55,695 nucleotides of DNA from Galbitalea sp036266835 (GCA_036266835.1 DATAXD010000067.1:1-55695), one strand, 5' to 3'; shown: positions 16,900 through 25,557, numbered from the stretch's first letter. Translations and numbers: made by a program. Notes: generated by a model not told the origin, from the letters alone.

Positions 16900-17538
16900 T
16901 TATGGGGTCATGTGACGCGACTCTTTCCGCTCGATCGCTTTTCGGATGAAAAACAGCACCACGAGGGCGGCAACGATGATGCCCAGGAAGATGAGCCCCG
17001 CCCAATTCAGTTCGGTCTCGAGCCGGCGGTAACTTTCGGCGGCGAACGCTCCGACCGAAATGTAGATCGTCGCCCAGATCGCGCACGCGGGAACAGTCCA
17101 CGCGATGAACGTGCGGTAGCGCATGGCGCTCGAACCCACAACGAGCGGTACCAGCGAATGGAACACCGGCAGGAAGCGTGAAATCGCCACCGCGATTCCG
17201 CCTCGCCGGGTCAGATAGGTTTCCGCGCGCACCCAGTTGACTTCACCGATCCGCTGACCGAGTCGTGATCGACGGATACGCGGCCCGAAGTAATGGCCGA
17301 GCCAGAACCCGATCGACTCCCCGGCGAGCGAGCCGAGAACCACCGCCAAAGCGAGGAACAGGAATTCCACCGGCCCTCGCACGGCGGTCGCGGCGACGAG
17401 GACGACGGTGTCGCCGGGCACGATGAGCCCGAGAAGGATCGAGGTCTCGAACAGCATGGCCACACCGGCAATGAGAACGCGAAGGCTCGGGTTGACGCTG
17501 TGCACCGCTGACAGCAGCCAGTCGAAAAAGGCGTTCAC
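16900..17538 (-). CDS. DedA-family membrane protein
   Basis: Integral membrane protein of 212 aa from the DedA/VTT (SNARE-associated) family, members of which are lipid scramblases or carrier-lipid flippases. Family hallmarks are E-x-S-x-x-x-G-x-x-x-P-G-D (ETSILLGLIVPGD), FxxxG-type glycines, and SRFLPVFHSLVPLVVGSSAM with the conserved Arg. Four to five hydrophobic segments are visible. GTG 17538 has AGGTAGGG nine nt upstream. It sits downstream of the pabC-like gene on the same strand, 15 nt away. Confidence 0.9.
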   Translation of the reverse strand: MNAFFDWLLSAVHSVNPSLRVLIAGVAMLFETSILLGLIVPGDTVVLVAATAVRGPVEFLFLALAVVLGSLAGESIGFWLGHYFGPRIRRSRLGQRIGEVNWVRAETYLTRRGGIAVAISRFLPVFHSLVPLVVGSSAMRYRTFIAWTVPACAIWATIYISVGAFAAESYRRLETELNWAGLIFLGIIVAALVVLFFIRKAIERKESRHMTP

Positions 17539-17553
17539 GATGCGTAACCCTAC

Positions 17554-18336
17554 CTAGATCGGCTTGCGGAGGGCATCCATCCGGGCGCGCCACAATCCGA
17601 GACGACCAGGCAGCTGCGCGACCTTCGGCCCATCGATCCACTCGGTGACCAGGCGGATGCCGTGGAGCGCGTTCAGCGCCCAGATTTCCGTCCCGGCCAG
17701 TTCGGTGGGTGTCATCGCTTCTTCCCAGGTCTCGAGTCCGAGCGCGGTCGCGAGCGTGCGCAGTGTGCGCACCGTGACGCTGTCGACCCGGGCGAATTCG
17801 GCGGGCGGACCACAGAGAATGTCGCCGCGCCACCACAGCAGGCCGCTCTGCGAAGTCTCAACCACATACCCGTCCGCGTTCACGATCACCGCCTCGCTCG
17901 CGCCGCGCGCCTGCACTGCCGTTCGAACCCGGATCATCGCGTCAAGGTCGGGTCCCTTGATGCTCGGCGCGGTGCGCGGGTCGCCGTCCGTCCAGGTCGC
18001 CACCGTTGCGTGGTTCGAGCGCTCGGGAGCGCTGCGCATCCGCAGCACCAGCAACTGCGAGCCCAACCGATTCTGCAGTTCGACGCGAGGGAACCAGTCG
18101 CCGTCGCCCGGAGTCGATTCGCGGGCGGCGATCCAGAACGCGTTCGCGGCCGTGTACTCGCGCGCGGCATCCGCCATGCTGTCGAGGAATCTGCGCCGGT
18201 GCAGATCCAGTCCGAGCGTCGTGCCTTCGGTGACCAGCCACGAGTCGGCGACCTCGATGCGGGTGTCGGTCATGTCGCAATAGTCGAGGGCGACGAGTTC
18301 ACCACCGTGCCAGCGATAGATCGACTCGACACTCAT
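17554..18336 (-). CDS. pabC: Class IV aminotransferase, probable aminodeoxychorismate lyase
   Basis: PLP enzyme of fold type IV, 260 aa. Pairing with the divergent pabB-like gene suggests it is 4-amino-4-deoxychorismate lyase, releasing p-aminobenzoate for folate. The family pattern includes DSWLVTEGTTLGLDLHRRRF near the N-terminus, a probable PLP-binding Lys in SIKGPDLD, and VVETSQSGLLWW. A long open frame continues upstream through pabB antisense, but ATG 18336 is the sensible start. On this strand TAGCCT ends 7 nt before it, so the mRNA is probably leaderless. A branched-chain or D-amino-acid transaminase is a less likely alternative. Confidence 0.82.
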   Translation of the reverse strand: MSVESIYRWHGGELVALDYCDMTDTRIEVADSWLVTEGTTLGLDLHRRRFLDSMADAAREYTAANAFWIAARESTPGDGDWFPRVELQNRLGSQLLVLRMRSAPERSNHATVATWTDGDPRTAPSIKGPDLDAMIRVRTAVQARGASEAVIVNADGYVVETSQSGLLWWRGDILCGPPAEFARVDSVTVRTLRTLATALGLETWEEAMTPTELAGTEIWALNALHGIRLVTEWIDGPKVAQLPGRLGLWRARMDALRKPI

Positions 18337-18349
18337 AGGATCAAGGCTA
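18336..18349. promoter_or_regulatory. Overlapping head-to-head leaderless promoters of pabB and pabC-like genes
   Basis: The two divergent ATGs are separated by 12 nt (18337-18348). On the plus strand TAGGAT (18336-18341) is 7 nt before ATG 18349. On the minus strand TAGCCT (18349-18344) is 7 nt before ATG 18336. Each -10 box therefore overlaps the other gene's start codon. Confidence 0.6.
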
Positions 18350-19665
18350 TGCCCGTACTTCGGCGGTCTCCGCTCGGCAGGTGGATCGACCCGGCGGATG
18401 CGTTCTTCGCGCTCTGCGGCGACGATACGGACGTGTTCTGGCTCGACAGCGGACCCAACACGACCGCCGGGCGCAGCTACCTCGGACGGGCATCGAGAGT
18501 CGTCACATCTGAGTCCAGGGCCTCGATGCTGCAGTTTCTTCGAACCGATTTGTCCGCGCGGCGCCTCCGGCCGACAACGGACGGATTCTCGCTCGGCTGG
18601 GTCGGATGGCTGGGGTACGAAACCCGGTTCGAGACGATGGGCACGGTGCGGCCGTCCGGCGACGCAGCCGACACGCCGTCCGCCGACGCGGCGTTCCTCT
18701 ACATCGACCACGCCGTCGAGTTCGATCACGCCAAACGCGAGGTCACTCTGTTGTCGCTGGACGACCGCAACGAGGACTGGGCGGATGCGCTCGGAGAACC
18801 CATCGCCGCTGTCGCGCCGATTGCCCCGGTAGGCCGGGCGCTTGCCGCGTTCTGGAGGGACACCGACGCGGACTATCTCGCCAAGATTCGCGAGTGCAAG
18901 GCCCGGATCGCCGCCGGGGACGCATACCAGCTGTGCCTGACGACCGCGGTGCGGGTGGAGACCACGCCCGACCCGGTTGCCACCTACTTCGCCCTGCGCG
19001 CCGCGAATCCGAGCCATCATGGCGCGCTGGTGCGAATCGGCGACACGTCCCTTCTGAGTTCGTCGCCCGAGCAGTTTCTGACTGTCAGCCCGGATGGCGT
19101 CGTCGAGTCGCGCCCGATCAAGGGGACGAGGCCTCGCGGGGAAACGGCCCAGGCGGATGCGGCGCTCGCCGCAGAATTGCGCGCCAACGAAAAGGAGCGC
19201 GCCGAGAACCTGATGATCGTGGACCTGATGCGCAACGACATCGGTCGAGTCAGCCGCATCGGCAGCGTCGAGGTGCCGGAACTGCTTGAGGTCGAGAGTT
19301 ACGCGACCGTCCATCAGCTGGTCAGTACGGTGCGCGGGCACCTCGAGGAGGGCCTGGACGCCATCGACGCCGTCGTGTCATGTTTCCCCGCCGGGTCGAT
19401 GACCGGCGCGCCGAAGTCGAGCGCGACGCGCATCCTAAATGAGCTCGAGGGCGAGCCGCGCGGGATCTACTCGGGCGCGTTCGGTTACTTTGGGCTCGAC
19501 GGCCGAGTCGATCTGGCGATGGTCATCCGCAGCATCATCCTCTCGCCGTCCGGTGCGACGATCGGAACCGGCGGGGGCATTACCGCGCTGAGCGATCCGG
19601 ATGAGGAACTGGCCGAAGTCAAGCTCAAGGCCGCGGCCCTGCTGAAAGTGCTCGGGGCCGGCTAG
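18349..19665 (+). CDS. pabB: Aminodeoxychorismate synthase component I / chorismate-binding enzyme
   Basis: Converts chorismate and ammonia to 4-amino-4-deoxychorismate in folate synthesis, normally with a glutamine amidotransferase (PabA) that is not in this window. It has 438 aa. The conserved chorismate-binding signatures are PIKGTRPRGE, ENLMIVDLMRNDIGRVS and CFPAGSMTGAPK, in that order in the C-terminal half. Paralogous anthranilate synthases share these, but the adjacent class IV aminotransferase favours PabB. The frame extends upstream; ATG 18349 matches the family N-terminus and a leaderless promoter. The stop overlaps the ArsR stop (CTAG). Confidence 0.9.
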   Translation: MPVLRRSPLGRWIDPADAFFALCGDDTDVFWLDSGPNTTAGRSYLGRASRVVTSESRASMLQFLRTDLSARRLRPTTDGFSLGWVGWLGYETRFETMGTVRPSGDAADTPSADAAFLYIDHAVEFDHAKREVTLLSLDDRNEDWADALGEPIAAVAPIAPVGRALAAFWRDTDADYLAKIRECKARIAAGDAYQLCLTTAVRVETTPDPVATYFALRAANPSHHGALVRIGDTSLLSSSPEQFLTVSPDGVVESRPIKGTRPRGETAQADAALAAELRANEKERAENLMIVDLMRNDIGRVSRIGSVEVPELLEVESYATVHQLVSTVRGHLEEGLDAIDAVVSCFPAGSMTGAPKSSATRILNELEGEPRGIYSGAFGYFGLDGRVDLAMVIRSIILSPSGATIGTGGGITALSDPDEELAEVKLKAAALLKVLGAG

Positions 19666-19970
19666 AGCCGTTCCGCGATCGCCTTGATGCGCGTTAGTCG
19701 CGCGTCCCACTCGCGGCCGATTCGATCGAGGTCGTTCGCTAATGCGCTGAGCTGCGCTCCCAGCGCGCGATACCGGAGCTCTCTCCCGACGCGATCTGCC
19801 TCGATGAGACCGGCTCCGGCCAGCGAGTGCAGGTGCTTGGCGATGGCCTGGCGTGATACCGGCATCTCATCGGCAAGCGCGGATGCCGAAAGCTCGCGCG
19901 CGCCGAGCCGCGTGAGGATGTCCCACCGGGTCTCATCGGCCAGTGCGGAGAATACCGGGGCGAGGTTCAT
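19662..19970 (-). CDS. ArsR-family winged-helix regulator
   Basis: Small repressor of 102 aa. The winged helix covers most of the chain; MPVSRQAIAKHLHSLAGAGLIEADRVGRE holds the recognition helix and wing. There are no metal-binding Cys motifs, so it is probably not a metal sensor. ATG 19970 overlaps the upstream SRPBCC stop in ATGA, so the two are co-translated. ArsR-SRPBCC pairs are common, and such regulators usually control their own operon. Confidence 0.9.
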   Translation of the reverse strand: MNLAPVFSALADETRWDILTRLGARELSASALADEMPVSRQAIAKHLHSLAGAGLIEADRVGRELRYRALGAQLSALANDLDRIGREWDARLTRIKAIAERL

Positions 19971-20404
19971 GCCGAGTCCTGCTTCTCGAGGAACGACCGG
20001 AGCTCGTCGAGTTCCTCGAGCCAGCCCTCGGTGTTCAGGCCCATGAAGTGTGCAGATTCGGCTCCGAACTGCTCCCAACCGGTTTCGACGACGGTGAGCT
20101 GCGTGCCGCTATCCGTCTCGACGAGAGTGAACCGCACCAGGGTGGATGGCGAGACCGCGGGGTCGGCTCCGGGCTCGTGTGCCCAGCGGTAGGCGAATGA
20201 GACGGGTTCTGTGACCTCCTCAACGATGATCGAGAAGTCGCCGTCGCCGCCGAATCCCATCACTCCGGCGCCACCCACTCGCAAGTCGATCGTTGCGGTC
20301 TCGCCGAACCACTCGCTGATGAGTTCGGCTTGCGTAAGCGCGGCCCACACTGTGGAGGGATGCGCTGCGATATGCAGGGTTCTGGTGACGCTGAGTTCGC
20401 TCAT
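19967..20404 (-). CDS. SRPBCC / AHSA1-like domain protein
   Basis: START-like lipid or ligand-binding fold of 145 aa (AHSA1/Calc family). It begins with RTLHIAAHPSTVWAALTQAELISEWF, typical of the group, and ends with the helix HFMGLNTEGWLEELDELRSFL. No catalytic residues are evident. It is the first gene of a two-gene operon with the ArsR regulator. The start is taken at ATG 20404; an in-frame start 30 nt upstream is less likely. Confidence 0.87.
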   Translation of the reverse strand: MSELSVTRTLHIAAHPSTVWAALTQAELISEWFGETATIDLRVGGAGVMGFGGDGDFSIIVEEVTEPVSFAYRWAHEPGADPAVSPSTLVRFTLVETDSGTQLTVVETGWEQFGAESAHFMGLNTEGWLEELDELRSFLEKQDSA

Positions 20405-20437
20405 GCAACCCAACGATTGCAGATCTTTACCCAAAGT

Positions 20438-20453
20438 GCAACCACAGAGTTGC
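20438..20453. promoter_or_regulatory. GCAAC-N6-GTTGC inverted repeat, candidate ArsR operator
   Basis: A symmetric 16-nt element lies between the SRPBCC start and leuS. Related TTGCA/GGTTGC fragments recur at 20404-20440. Its size suits an ArsR dimer, and it lies just upstream of the regulator's own operon. Confidence 0.4.
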
Positions 20454-20536
20454 GGTCGACGGGTGCCCGCGCTCCTTTAGTACGCTTGTCAGGCGGCGGC
20501 GACGCCCACCCTCCGGCAAACAATTGGACTATCCAC

Positions 20537-23104
20537 GTGGCAGACCAGCACGACACCCCTGACGATGCGGTGTACGACTTTCGGCGCATCCAGGACAAGT
20601 GGCTGCCGATCTGGGACGACCTGAAGCCGTTCCGCAGCGACGATCCCAGTGACACCCGACCACGTAAATACATCCTCGACATGTTCCCGTATCCATCCGG
20701 CGACCTGCACATGGGGCACGCGGAGGCCTACGCGCTTGGCGACGTGGGTGCTCGCTACTGGCGGCAGCGCGGCTTCAACGTGCTGCATCCGATCGGCTGG
20801 GATTCCTTTGGTCTGCCCGCGGAAAATGCCGCGATCAAGCGTGGCGTCGATCCCCGCGAATGGACCTACGCGAACATCGAGCAGCAGCGCGTTTCAATGC
20901 GGCGCTACGCGCCATCCTTCGACTGGGATCGGGTGCTGCACACCAGCGACCCCGAATACTACAAGTGGAACCAGTGGCTGTTCCTCAAGATGTTCGAAAA
21001 GGGACTTGCGTACCGCAAGGAGAGCTGGGTCAACTGGGATCCCGTCGACCAGACGGTGCTCGCGAACGAGCAGGTGCTGCCGGACGGCACCTCCGAGCGC
21101 AGTGGCGCGATCGTGGTCAAGCGCAAGCGCACGCAGTGGTACTTCAAGATCACGGATTACGCCGATCGACTGCTCGATGACCTGAACCAGCTGGAGGGTT
21201 CGTGGCCAGCGAAGGTCATCGCGATGCAGCGCAACTGGATCGGCCGCTCGCAGGGCGCTGACGTCGACTTCGAGGTCGAGGATCGCGACGGCAAGCTGAC
21301 CGTCTTCACGACGCGCCCGGACACGCTCTACGGTGCGACGTTCATCGTCGTCGCTCCCGATTCGGAGCTTGCCGCCGAACTGGTCGAGGGGTCGACGGAC
21401 GCGGTCAAGGCCGCCTTCGCGGACTACCTCGAGGACGTGCAGAAGTCATCCGAGATTGAGCGGCAGGATGCCGGCCGCGAGAAGACTGGGATCCCACTGG
21501 AGCGCTACGCAATCAATCCCGCGAATGGCGAGCGTATTCCGATCTGGACGGCGGATTACGTGCTGGCCGAGTACGGCCACGGCGCCGTCATGGCCGTGCC
21601 CGCGCACGATCAGCGCGACCTGGACTTTGCGCGAAAGTTCGGGCTGCCCATTCGTGTGGTCGTTGACACCAACGCGCCGGTGACCGGTGCAGTGCCGGTG
21701 CTCGAAGTGGATGAGCACGGTGCGGCAATCCTGCCGGATGAGCTTCCACCACTGGATCCCGCCGCGACCGGGCAGGCGTTGCACGGCGACGGCCGGATGA
21801 TCAACTCGGGTCCGCTTGACGGACTCAGCAAGTCCAACGCGATAAAGAAAATCATCGAACAGCTCGAGGCCGCGGGGACCGGTCGTGCCGCCAAGGTGTA
21901 TCGGCTGCGCGACTGGCTGATTTCACGGCAGCGCTACTGGGGTACGCCGATCCCGATCATCCACGGCCAGGATGGCTCGCTGATTCCGGTTCCCGAAGAC
22001 CAACTGCCCATCGTCCTGCCGCCGACCGAAGGACTCGACCTTCAGCCGAAGGGCCAGTCGCCTCTGGGGGCGGCGGAGGACTGGGTCAACGTCACGAATC
22101 CGATGGACGGAACGCCGGCGCTTCGAGACCCGGACACCATGGACACGTTCGTCGACAGCTCGTGGTATTTCCTGCGGTTCCTCGATCCCCATGATGACGC
22201 CCGCGCCTTCGACCCGGCGGAAGCCGACAAGTGGGCACCCGTCGACCAGTACGTCGGGGGCGTCTCGCACGCCATCCTGCACCTGCTGTACGCACGATTC
22301 ATCACGAAGGTGCTCTTCGATCTCGGTTACGTCACTTTTACCGAACCGTTCAGCGCGCTGCTGAACCAGGGCCTCGTGCTCATGGACGGTTCGGCAATGT
22401 CGAAGTCGAAGGGCAATCTCGTGCGGCTGTCCGACCAGCTGGACGAGCACGGCGTGGATGCCGTGCGGCTCACGATGGCCTTTGCGGGACCGCCGGAAGA
22501 CGACATCGATTGGGCGGATGTCTCGCCGTCCGGGTCGGAGAAGTTCCTGGCGAGAGCATGGCGACTGGCGCGCGACGTTACGAGCGCCCCCGGCGTCGAT
22601 TGGCGCTCGGGCGACACGGCTCTCCGTCGCCAGACTCATCGCCTGCTGGCGGAGGGACCGGGGCTGGTCGAGTCGTTCAAGTACAACGTTCTCGTGGCGA
22701 GACTGATGGAGCTGGTCAACGCGACCCGCAAGACTATCGACTCGGGTGCTGGCGCCGGTGACCCCGCAGTTCGCGAGGCGACCGAGGTGATCGCGGTAGC
22801 GCTGAGCCTGTTCGCGCCCTACACCGCCGAGGACATGTGGGCGATCCTCGGACACGAACCCACGGTAGCGCTCGCGGGGTGGCGAAAGGCCGATCCCATC
22901 CTGCTCGTGGAGGATTCCGTTACGGCGATCATTCAGGTCGACGGCAAGGTGCGCGACAAGCTGACTGTTTCGCCCAAGGTTTCTGCGGATGAACTCGAGA
23001 AGCTCGCCCGAGCATCCGCGGCTGTGGTTCGGACCGTAGGGGACCGCGAGATCGCTAACGTCATCGTGCGTGCACCTCGACTCGTCAACATCGCGACGAA
23101 GTAG
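20537..23104 (+). CDS. leuS: Leucyl-tRNA synthetase
   Basis: Charges tRNA-Leu, a class I aminoacyl-tRNA synthetase of 855 aa, the normal length. The HIGH-type motif is HMGH (in PYPSGDLHMGHAEAY) and the KMSKS loop is MSKSKGN. The CP1 editing domain is present, with TTRPDTLYGATFIVVAP. The frame is open upstream, but GTG 20537 (VADQHDTPDD) gives the expected N-terminus; no good ribosome site is visible. It starts the leuS-comEA-comEC-holA neighbourhood. Its product sets the charged tRNA-Leu level to which the leuA attenuator in this window would respond. Confidence 0.97.
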   Translation: MADQHDTPDDAVYDFRRIQDKWLPIWDDLKPFRSDDPSDTRPRKYILDMFPYPSGDLHMGHAEAYALGDVGARYWRQRGFNVLHPIGWDSFGLPAENAAIKRGVDPREWTYANIEQQRVSMRRYAPSFDWDRVLHTSDPEYYKWNQWLFLKMFEKGLAYRKESWVNWDPVDQTVLANEQVLPDGTSERSGAIVVKRKRTQWYFKITDYADRLLDDLNQLEGSWPAKVIAMQRNWIGRSQGADVDFEVEDRDGKLTVFTTRPDTLYGATFIVVAPDSELAAELVEGSTDAVKAAFADYLEDVQKSSEIERQDAGREKTGIPLERYAINPANGERIPIWTADYVLAEYGHGAVMAVPAHDQRDLDFARKFGLPIRVVVDTNAPVTGAVPVLEVDEHGAAILPDELPPLDPAATGQALHGDGRMINSGPLDGLSKSNAIKKIIEQLEAAGTGRAAKVYRLRDWLISRQRYWGTPIPIIHGQDGSLIPVPEDQLPIVLPPTEGLDLQPKGQSPLGAAEDWVNVTNPMDGTPALRDPDTMDTFVDSSWYFLRFLDPHDDARAFDPAEADKWAPVDQYVGGVSHAILHLLYARFITKVLFDLGYVTFTEPFSALLNQGLVLMDGSAMSKSKGNLVRLSDQLDEHGVDAVRLTMAFAGPPEDDIDWADVSPSGSEKFLARAWRLARDVTSAPGVDWRSGDTALRRQTHRLLAEGPGLVESFKYNVLVARLMELVNATRKTIDSGAGAGDPAVREATEVIAVALSLFAPYTAEDMWAILGHEPTVALAGWRKADPILLVEDSVTAIIQVDGKVRDKLTVSPKVSADELEKLARASAAVVRTVGDREIANVIVRAPRLVNIATK

Positions 23105-23155
23105 CGGCTTCCCCACAGTCGATCCTGGTCGACGTTTCGAGGACGCGCGCGTCGC

Positions 23156-23161
23156 TAGCCT
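23156..23161 (+). promoter_or_regulatory. -10 box of a leaderless comEA promoter
   Basis: TAGCCT ends 6 nt before GTG 23168, which places transcription start at or next to the start codon. No ribosome site precedes the GTG. Confidence 0.5.
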
Positions 23162-23167
23162 GCACTG

Positions 23168-23821
23168 GTGGATCTCGACCAGGAAACAGCAATGCCCGCG
23201 GTTCAGCGCGGAGTAAGGATGCGGGTCGGGCTGGGTGCCGACGTGGTGCTGGTACTCGTCGCAGCCGCGATCGCCGTCGTAATTACCGCCGCAACCTCAC
23301 ATCCGGCGGCCGCTTCCACGGGCGGCTACACCACTGGGTCGAGTGCGGCTCACACGTCCCAGCCGTCGCCGGATGTCCCGCCCGCGTCTACGTCCGCGAC
23401 CGCGTTCGTTCAGGTCGTCGGGCAGGTGCAGAAACCCGGCGTCTATGAACTGCCGGCAGGTGACCGAATTGTGGACGCCATCGCGGCTGCGGGCGGTTTC
23501 ACGACCAAGGCCGACCCGGCGAGCCTCAATCTGGCGCAGGTGATCGCCGATGGCCAGCAAATCGTGGTGGGCGCCCACGGGGCCGTCGCGGCTGGCGCCA
23601 GCGGTTCATCGCCCGGACTTACCGGCTCGGGAACCATCGACATCAACACCGCGGACGAGACCGGGCTCGAAACCCTCGACGGCATCGGGCCCGCGCTTGC
23701 CCAGCGGATTATTGCCTATCGAACAGCACACGACGGATTCCGGTCGGTGAACGACCTGCAAAACGTCACCGGGATCGGGCCAAAGAAGTTCGCGGCGATC
23801 AAGGGGAGTGTGAGCATCTGA
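23168..23821 (+). CDS. comEA: ComEA family DNA-binding protein
   Basis: Membrane-anchored DNA receptor of natural transformation, 217 aa. Layout: short cytoplasmic N-terminus, one membrane helix (about residues 24-44), a Ser/Thr/Pro-rich linker, an SLBB domain (VQVVGQVQKPGVYELPAGDR onward) and a C-terminal double helix-hairpin-helix (INTADETGLETLDGIGPALAQRI) that binds double-stranded DNA. It is followed by comEC, as in other actinobacteria. Many actinobacteria carry these genes without demonstrated competence, and the neighbouring comEC here looks incomplete. Confidence 0.93.
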   Translation: MDLDQETAMPAVQRGVRMRVGLGADVVLVLVAAAIAVVITAATSHPAAASTGGYTTGSSAAHTSQPSPDVPPASTSATAFVQVVGQVQKPGVYELPAGDRIVDAIAAAGGFTTKADPASLNLAQVIADGQQIVVGAHGAVAAGASGSSPGLTGSGTIDINTADETGLETLDGIGPALAQRIIAYRTAHDGFRSVNDLQNVTGIGPKKFAAIKGSVSI

Positions 23822-23871
23822 GTCGCGGGACGCCGATCCCGAAGCCGGGTCCCGCCGTAGATCTTCGGATC

Positions 23872-25557
23872 GTGATTCCGGCCGGGGTCGCGTGGCTAGT
23901 CACGATTGTTCTGCTGTCGTTTCCCGCGTGGATGCTGGCGTCCTCGATCCTGGCCTGGGTCGGCGCCTTCGGTTTCATCGCCCTCGGCAGGCTGACGGGC
24001 AAGCCGTGGCTGGTCGTGGGGGCGCTGTCCTGTGCAGCCGCGGCACTGTTGGCGACCGCGGCATCTTCGCAGTCGGATGCGAGGCGTCCCGAGTTCCTCG
24101 CGAAGTCACAATCGATTTCTTCGGCAACGGTGGTCACGACTCAGACGGCCGTGCCGTCCAGTCGATTCTTTGCAGCAACCGTTGTCCTGGCAGGTGACCG
24201 CACGGTTTCGGTCCCGGTTCTTGTGTTTGGAGCCGCTCTCACGCGACGAACCGAAATTGGCACCTCGCTTCGGCTCAGCGGATCTCTCATCGCCACCGAT
24301 CCAAACGACGAGGTTTCCTATCTGGTCTTCGCGCGAGGCGAAACCAGGGTGATCGCCCCTCCGCCCTGGTATCTCTCCTGGGCGAATGGCTTGCGCGCGG
24401 GACTTGCCGGGGCCGCGACGTCACTCCCGGGTGACGGTGGAGCGTTGCTCCCCGGTCTCGCCATCGGCGACACGACCGCGGTGAGCCCAACTCTGAACGC
24501 CAACATGAAGGCGGCGTCGCTAACCCACCTGACCGCGGTTTCCGGCGCAAACTGTGCCGTGGTCATCGGCCTCATCCTGCTCGTTGGCCAGGCGATCGGG
24601 CTCAGTCGCGGGGTGCGGATCGCCGCTGCGCTCGCGGTGCTCGTCGGATTCGTGGTGCTCGTCACGCCGCAGCCCAGCGTGCTTCGGTCGGCGATCATGG
24701 CTGCGCTGGTCCTCGGCGCACTCGCTAGAGGCAGGCCCGCCAGCGGACTTCCGGTCGTTGGCATCACGGTCATCGCACTCCTCGCCTACGACCCCTGGCT
24801 GGCCGTCGACTACGGATTCGCGCTGTCCGTGCTCGCGACAGCCGGGCTCATGACCATGACGGCACCGATTTCGCGTTTGCTGGAAGAGTTCCTGCCGAGG
24901 TGGCTCGCGATTTCAGTCGCTGTCCCGCTCGCGGCGCAGCTCGCCTGCCAGCCGGTGCTCGTCCTGCTGAACCCTTCGCTTCCGCTGTATGGGGTGATAG
25001 CGAATTCGCTGGCGGAGCCCGCGTCGCCCGTCGCGACGGTGATCGGCCTTCTGGCCTGCGTCTCGCTGCCCGTCGTGCCGCCGGTTGGCCATGTGCTTAC
25101 GGCAATCGCGTGGGTGCCCTCCGCGTGGATCGCCGCGGTTGCGACCTTCTTCTCGGGACTGCCCGGCGCCCGCCTGCCGTGGGCTGGCGGTTTCGTGGGT
25201 GCGCTGTCGCTCGCTGCCGTCACGGTCGCGCTACTCGTCGTTATGTTTGCGCGCGTCTCTCGGCGCCACAGAATCGTCATCGCCGGCGCCGCAGGCATCC
25301 TCCTGATCGGAACGTTGGGAGCCGCCGCCGCGATTCCCGGCCTCGGCGTGGCGCCGGCGGCGACGAGATCGGATGCTGCGGATACGCTGGTGACGATCAT
25401 CCGAAGCACAGGAAGGGGGCGTTGTGGCGGCACCGGCATCGAGGACCGCGCCGTCCATCCCGCAGTTGGAGTGGCGCCAGATTCGTCCCGCGCCGATCGT
25501 TCTCGTCTCGGGCACGGAAGGCTTCCTCGCGGATCGCGCGATCCGGATCCTGCGTGA
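23872..25557 (+). CDS. comEC: ComEC/Rec2 competence channel, lacking metallo-beta-lactamase domain
   Basis: Polytopic membrane protein that passes single-stranded DNA across the membrane in transformation. The competence domain is present, with LPGLAIGDTTAVSP and LTHLTAVSGANCAVV, surrounded by many hydrophobic segments. Two oddities stand out. First, the family usually continues into a metallo-beta-lactamase domain (750 aa or more in total); here family-like sequence stops near residue 505 and a low-complexity Arg/Gly tail runs 134 nt into holA. Second, the annotated GTG 23872 cuts into family-like sequence (VDLRIVIPAG); CTG 23818, overlapping the comEA stop as CTGA with AAGGGGAG 9 nt upstream, may be the real start. 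It may be a decayed gene. Confidence 0.8.
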   Translation: MIPAGVAWLVTIVLLSFPAWMLASSILAWVGAFGFIALGRLTGKPWLVVGALSCAAAALLATAASSQSDARRPEFLAKSQSISSATVVTTQTAVPSSRFFAATVVLAGDRTVSVPVLVFGAALTRRTEIGTSLRLSGSLIATDPNDEVSYLVFARGETRVIAPPPWYLSWANGLRAGLAGAATSLPGDGGALLPGLAIGDTTAVSPTLNANMKAASLTHLTAVSGANCAVVIGLILLVGQAIGLSRGVRIAAALAVLVGFVVLVTPQPSVLRSAIMAALVLGALARGRPASGLPVVGITVIALLAYDPWLAVDYGFALSVLATAGLMTMTAPISRLLEEFLPRWLAISVAVPLAAQLACQPVLVLLNPSLPLYGVIANSLAEPASPVATVIGLLACVSLPVVPPVGHVLTAIAWVPSAWIAAVATFFSGLPGARLPWAGGFVGALSLAAVTVALLVVMFARVSRRHRIVIAGAAGILLIGTLGAAAAIPGLGVAPAATRSDAADTLVTIIRSTGRGRCGGTGIEDRAVHPAVGVAPDSSRADRSRLGHGRLPRGSRDPDPA

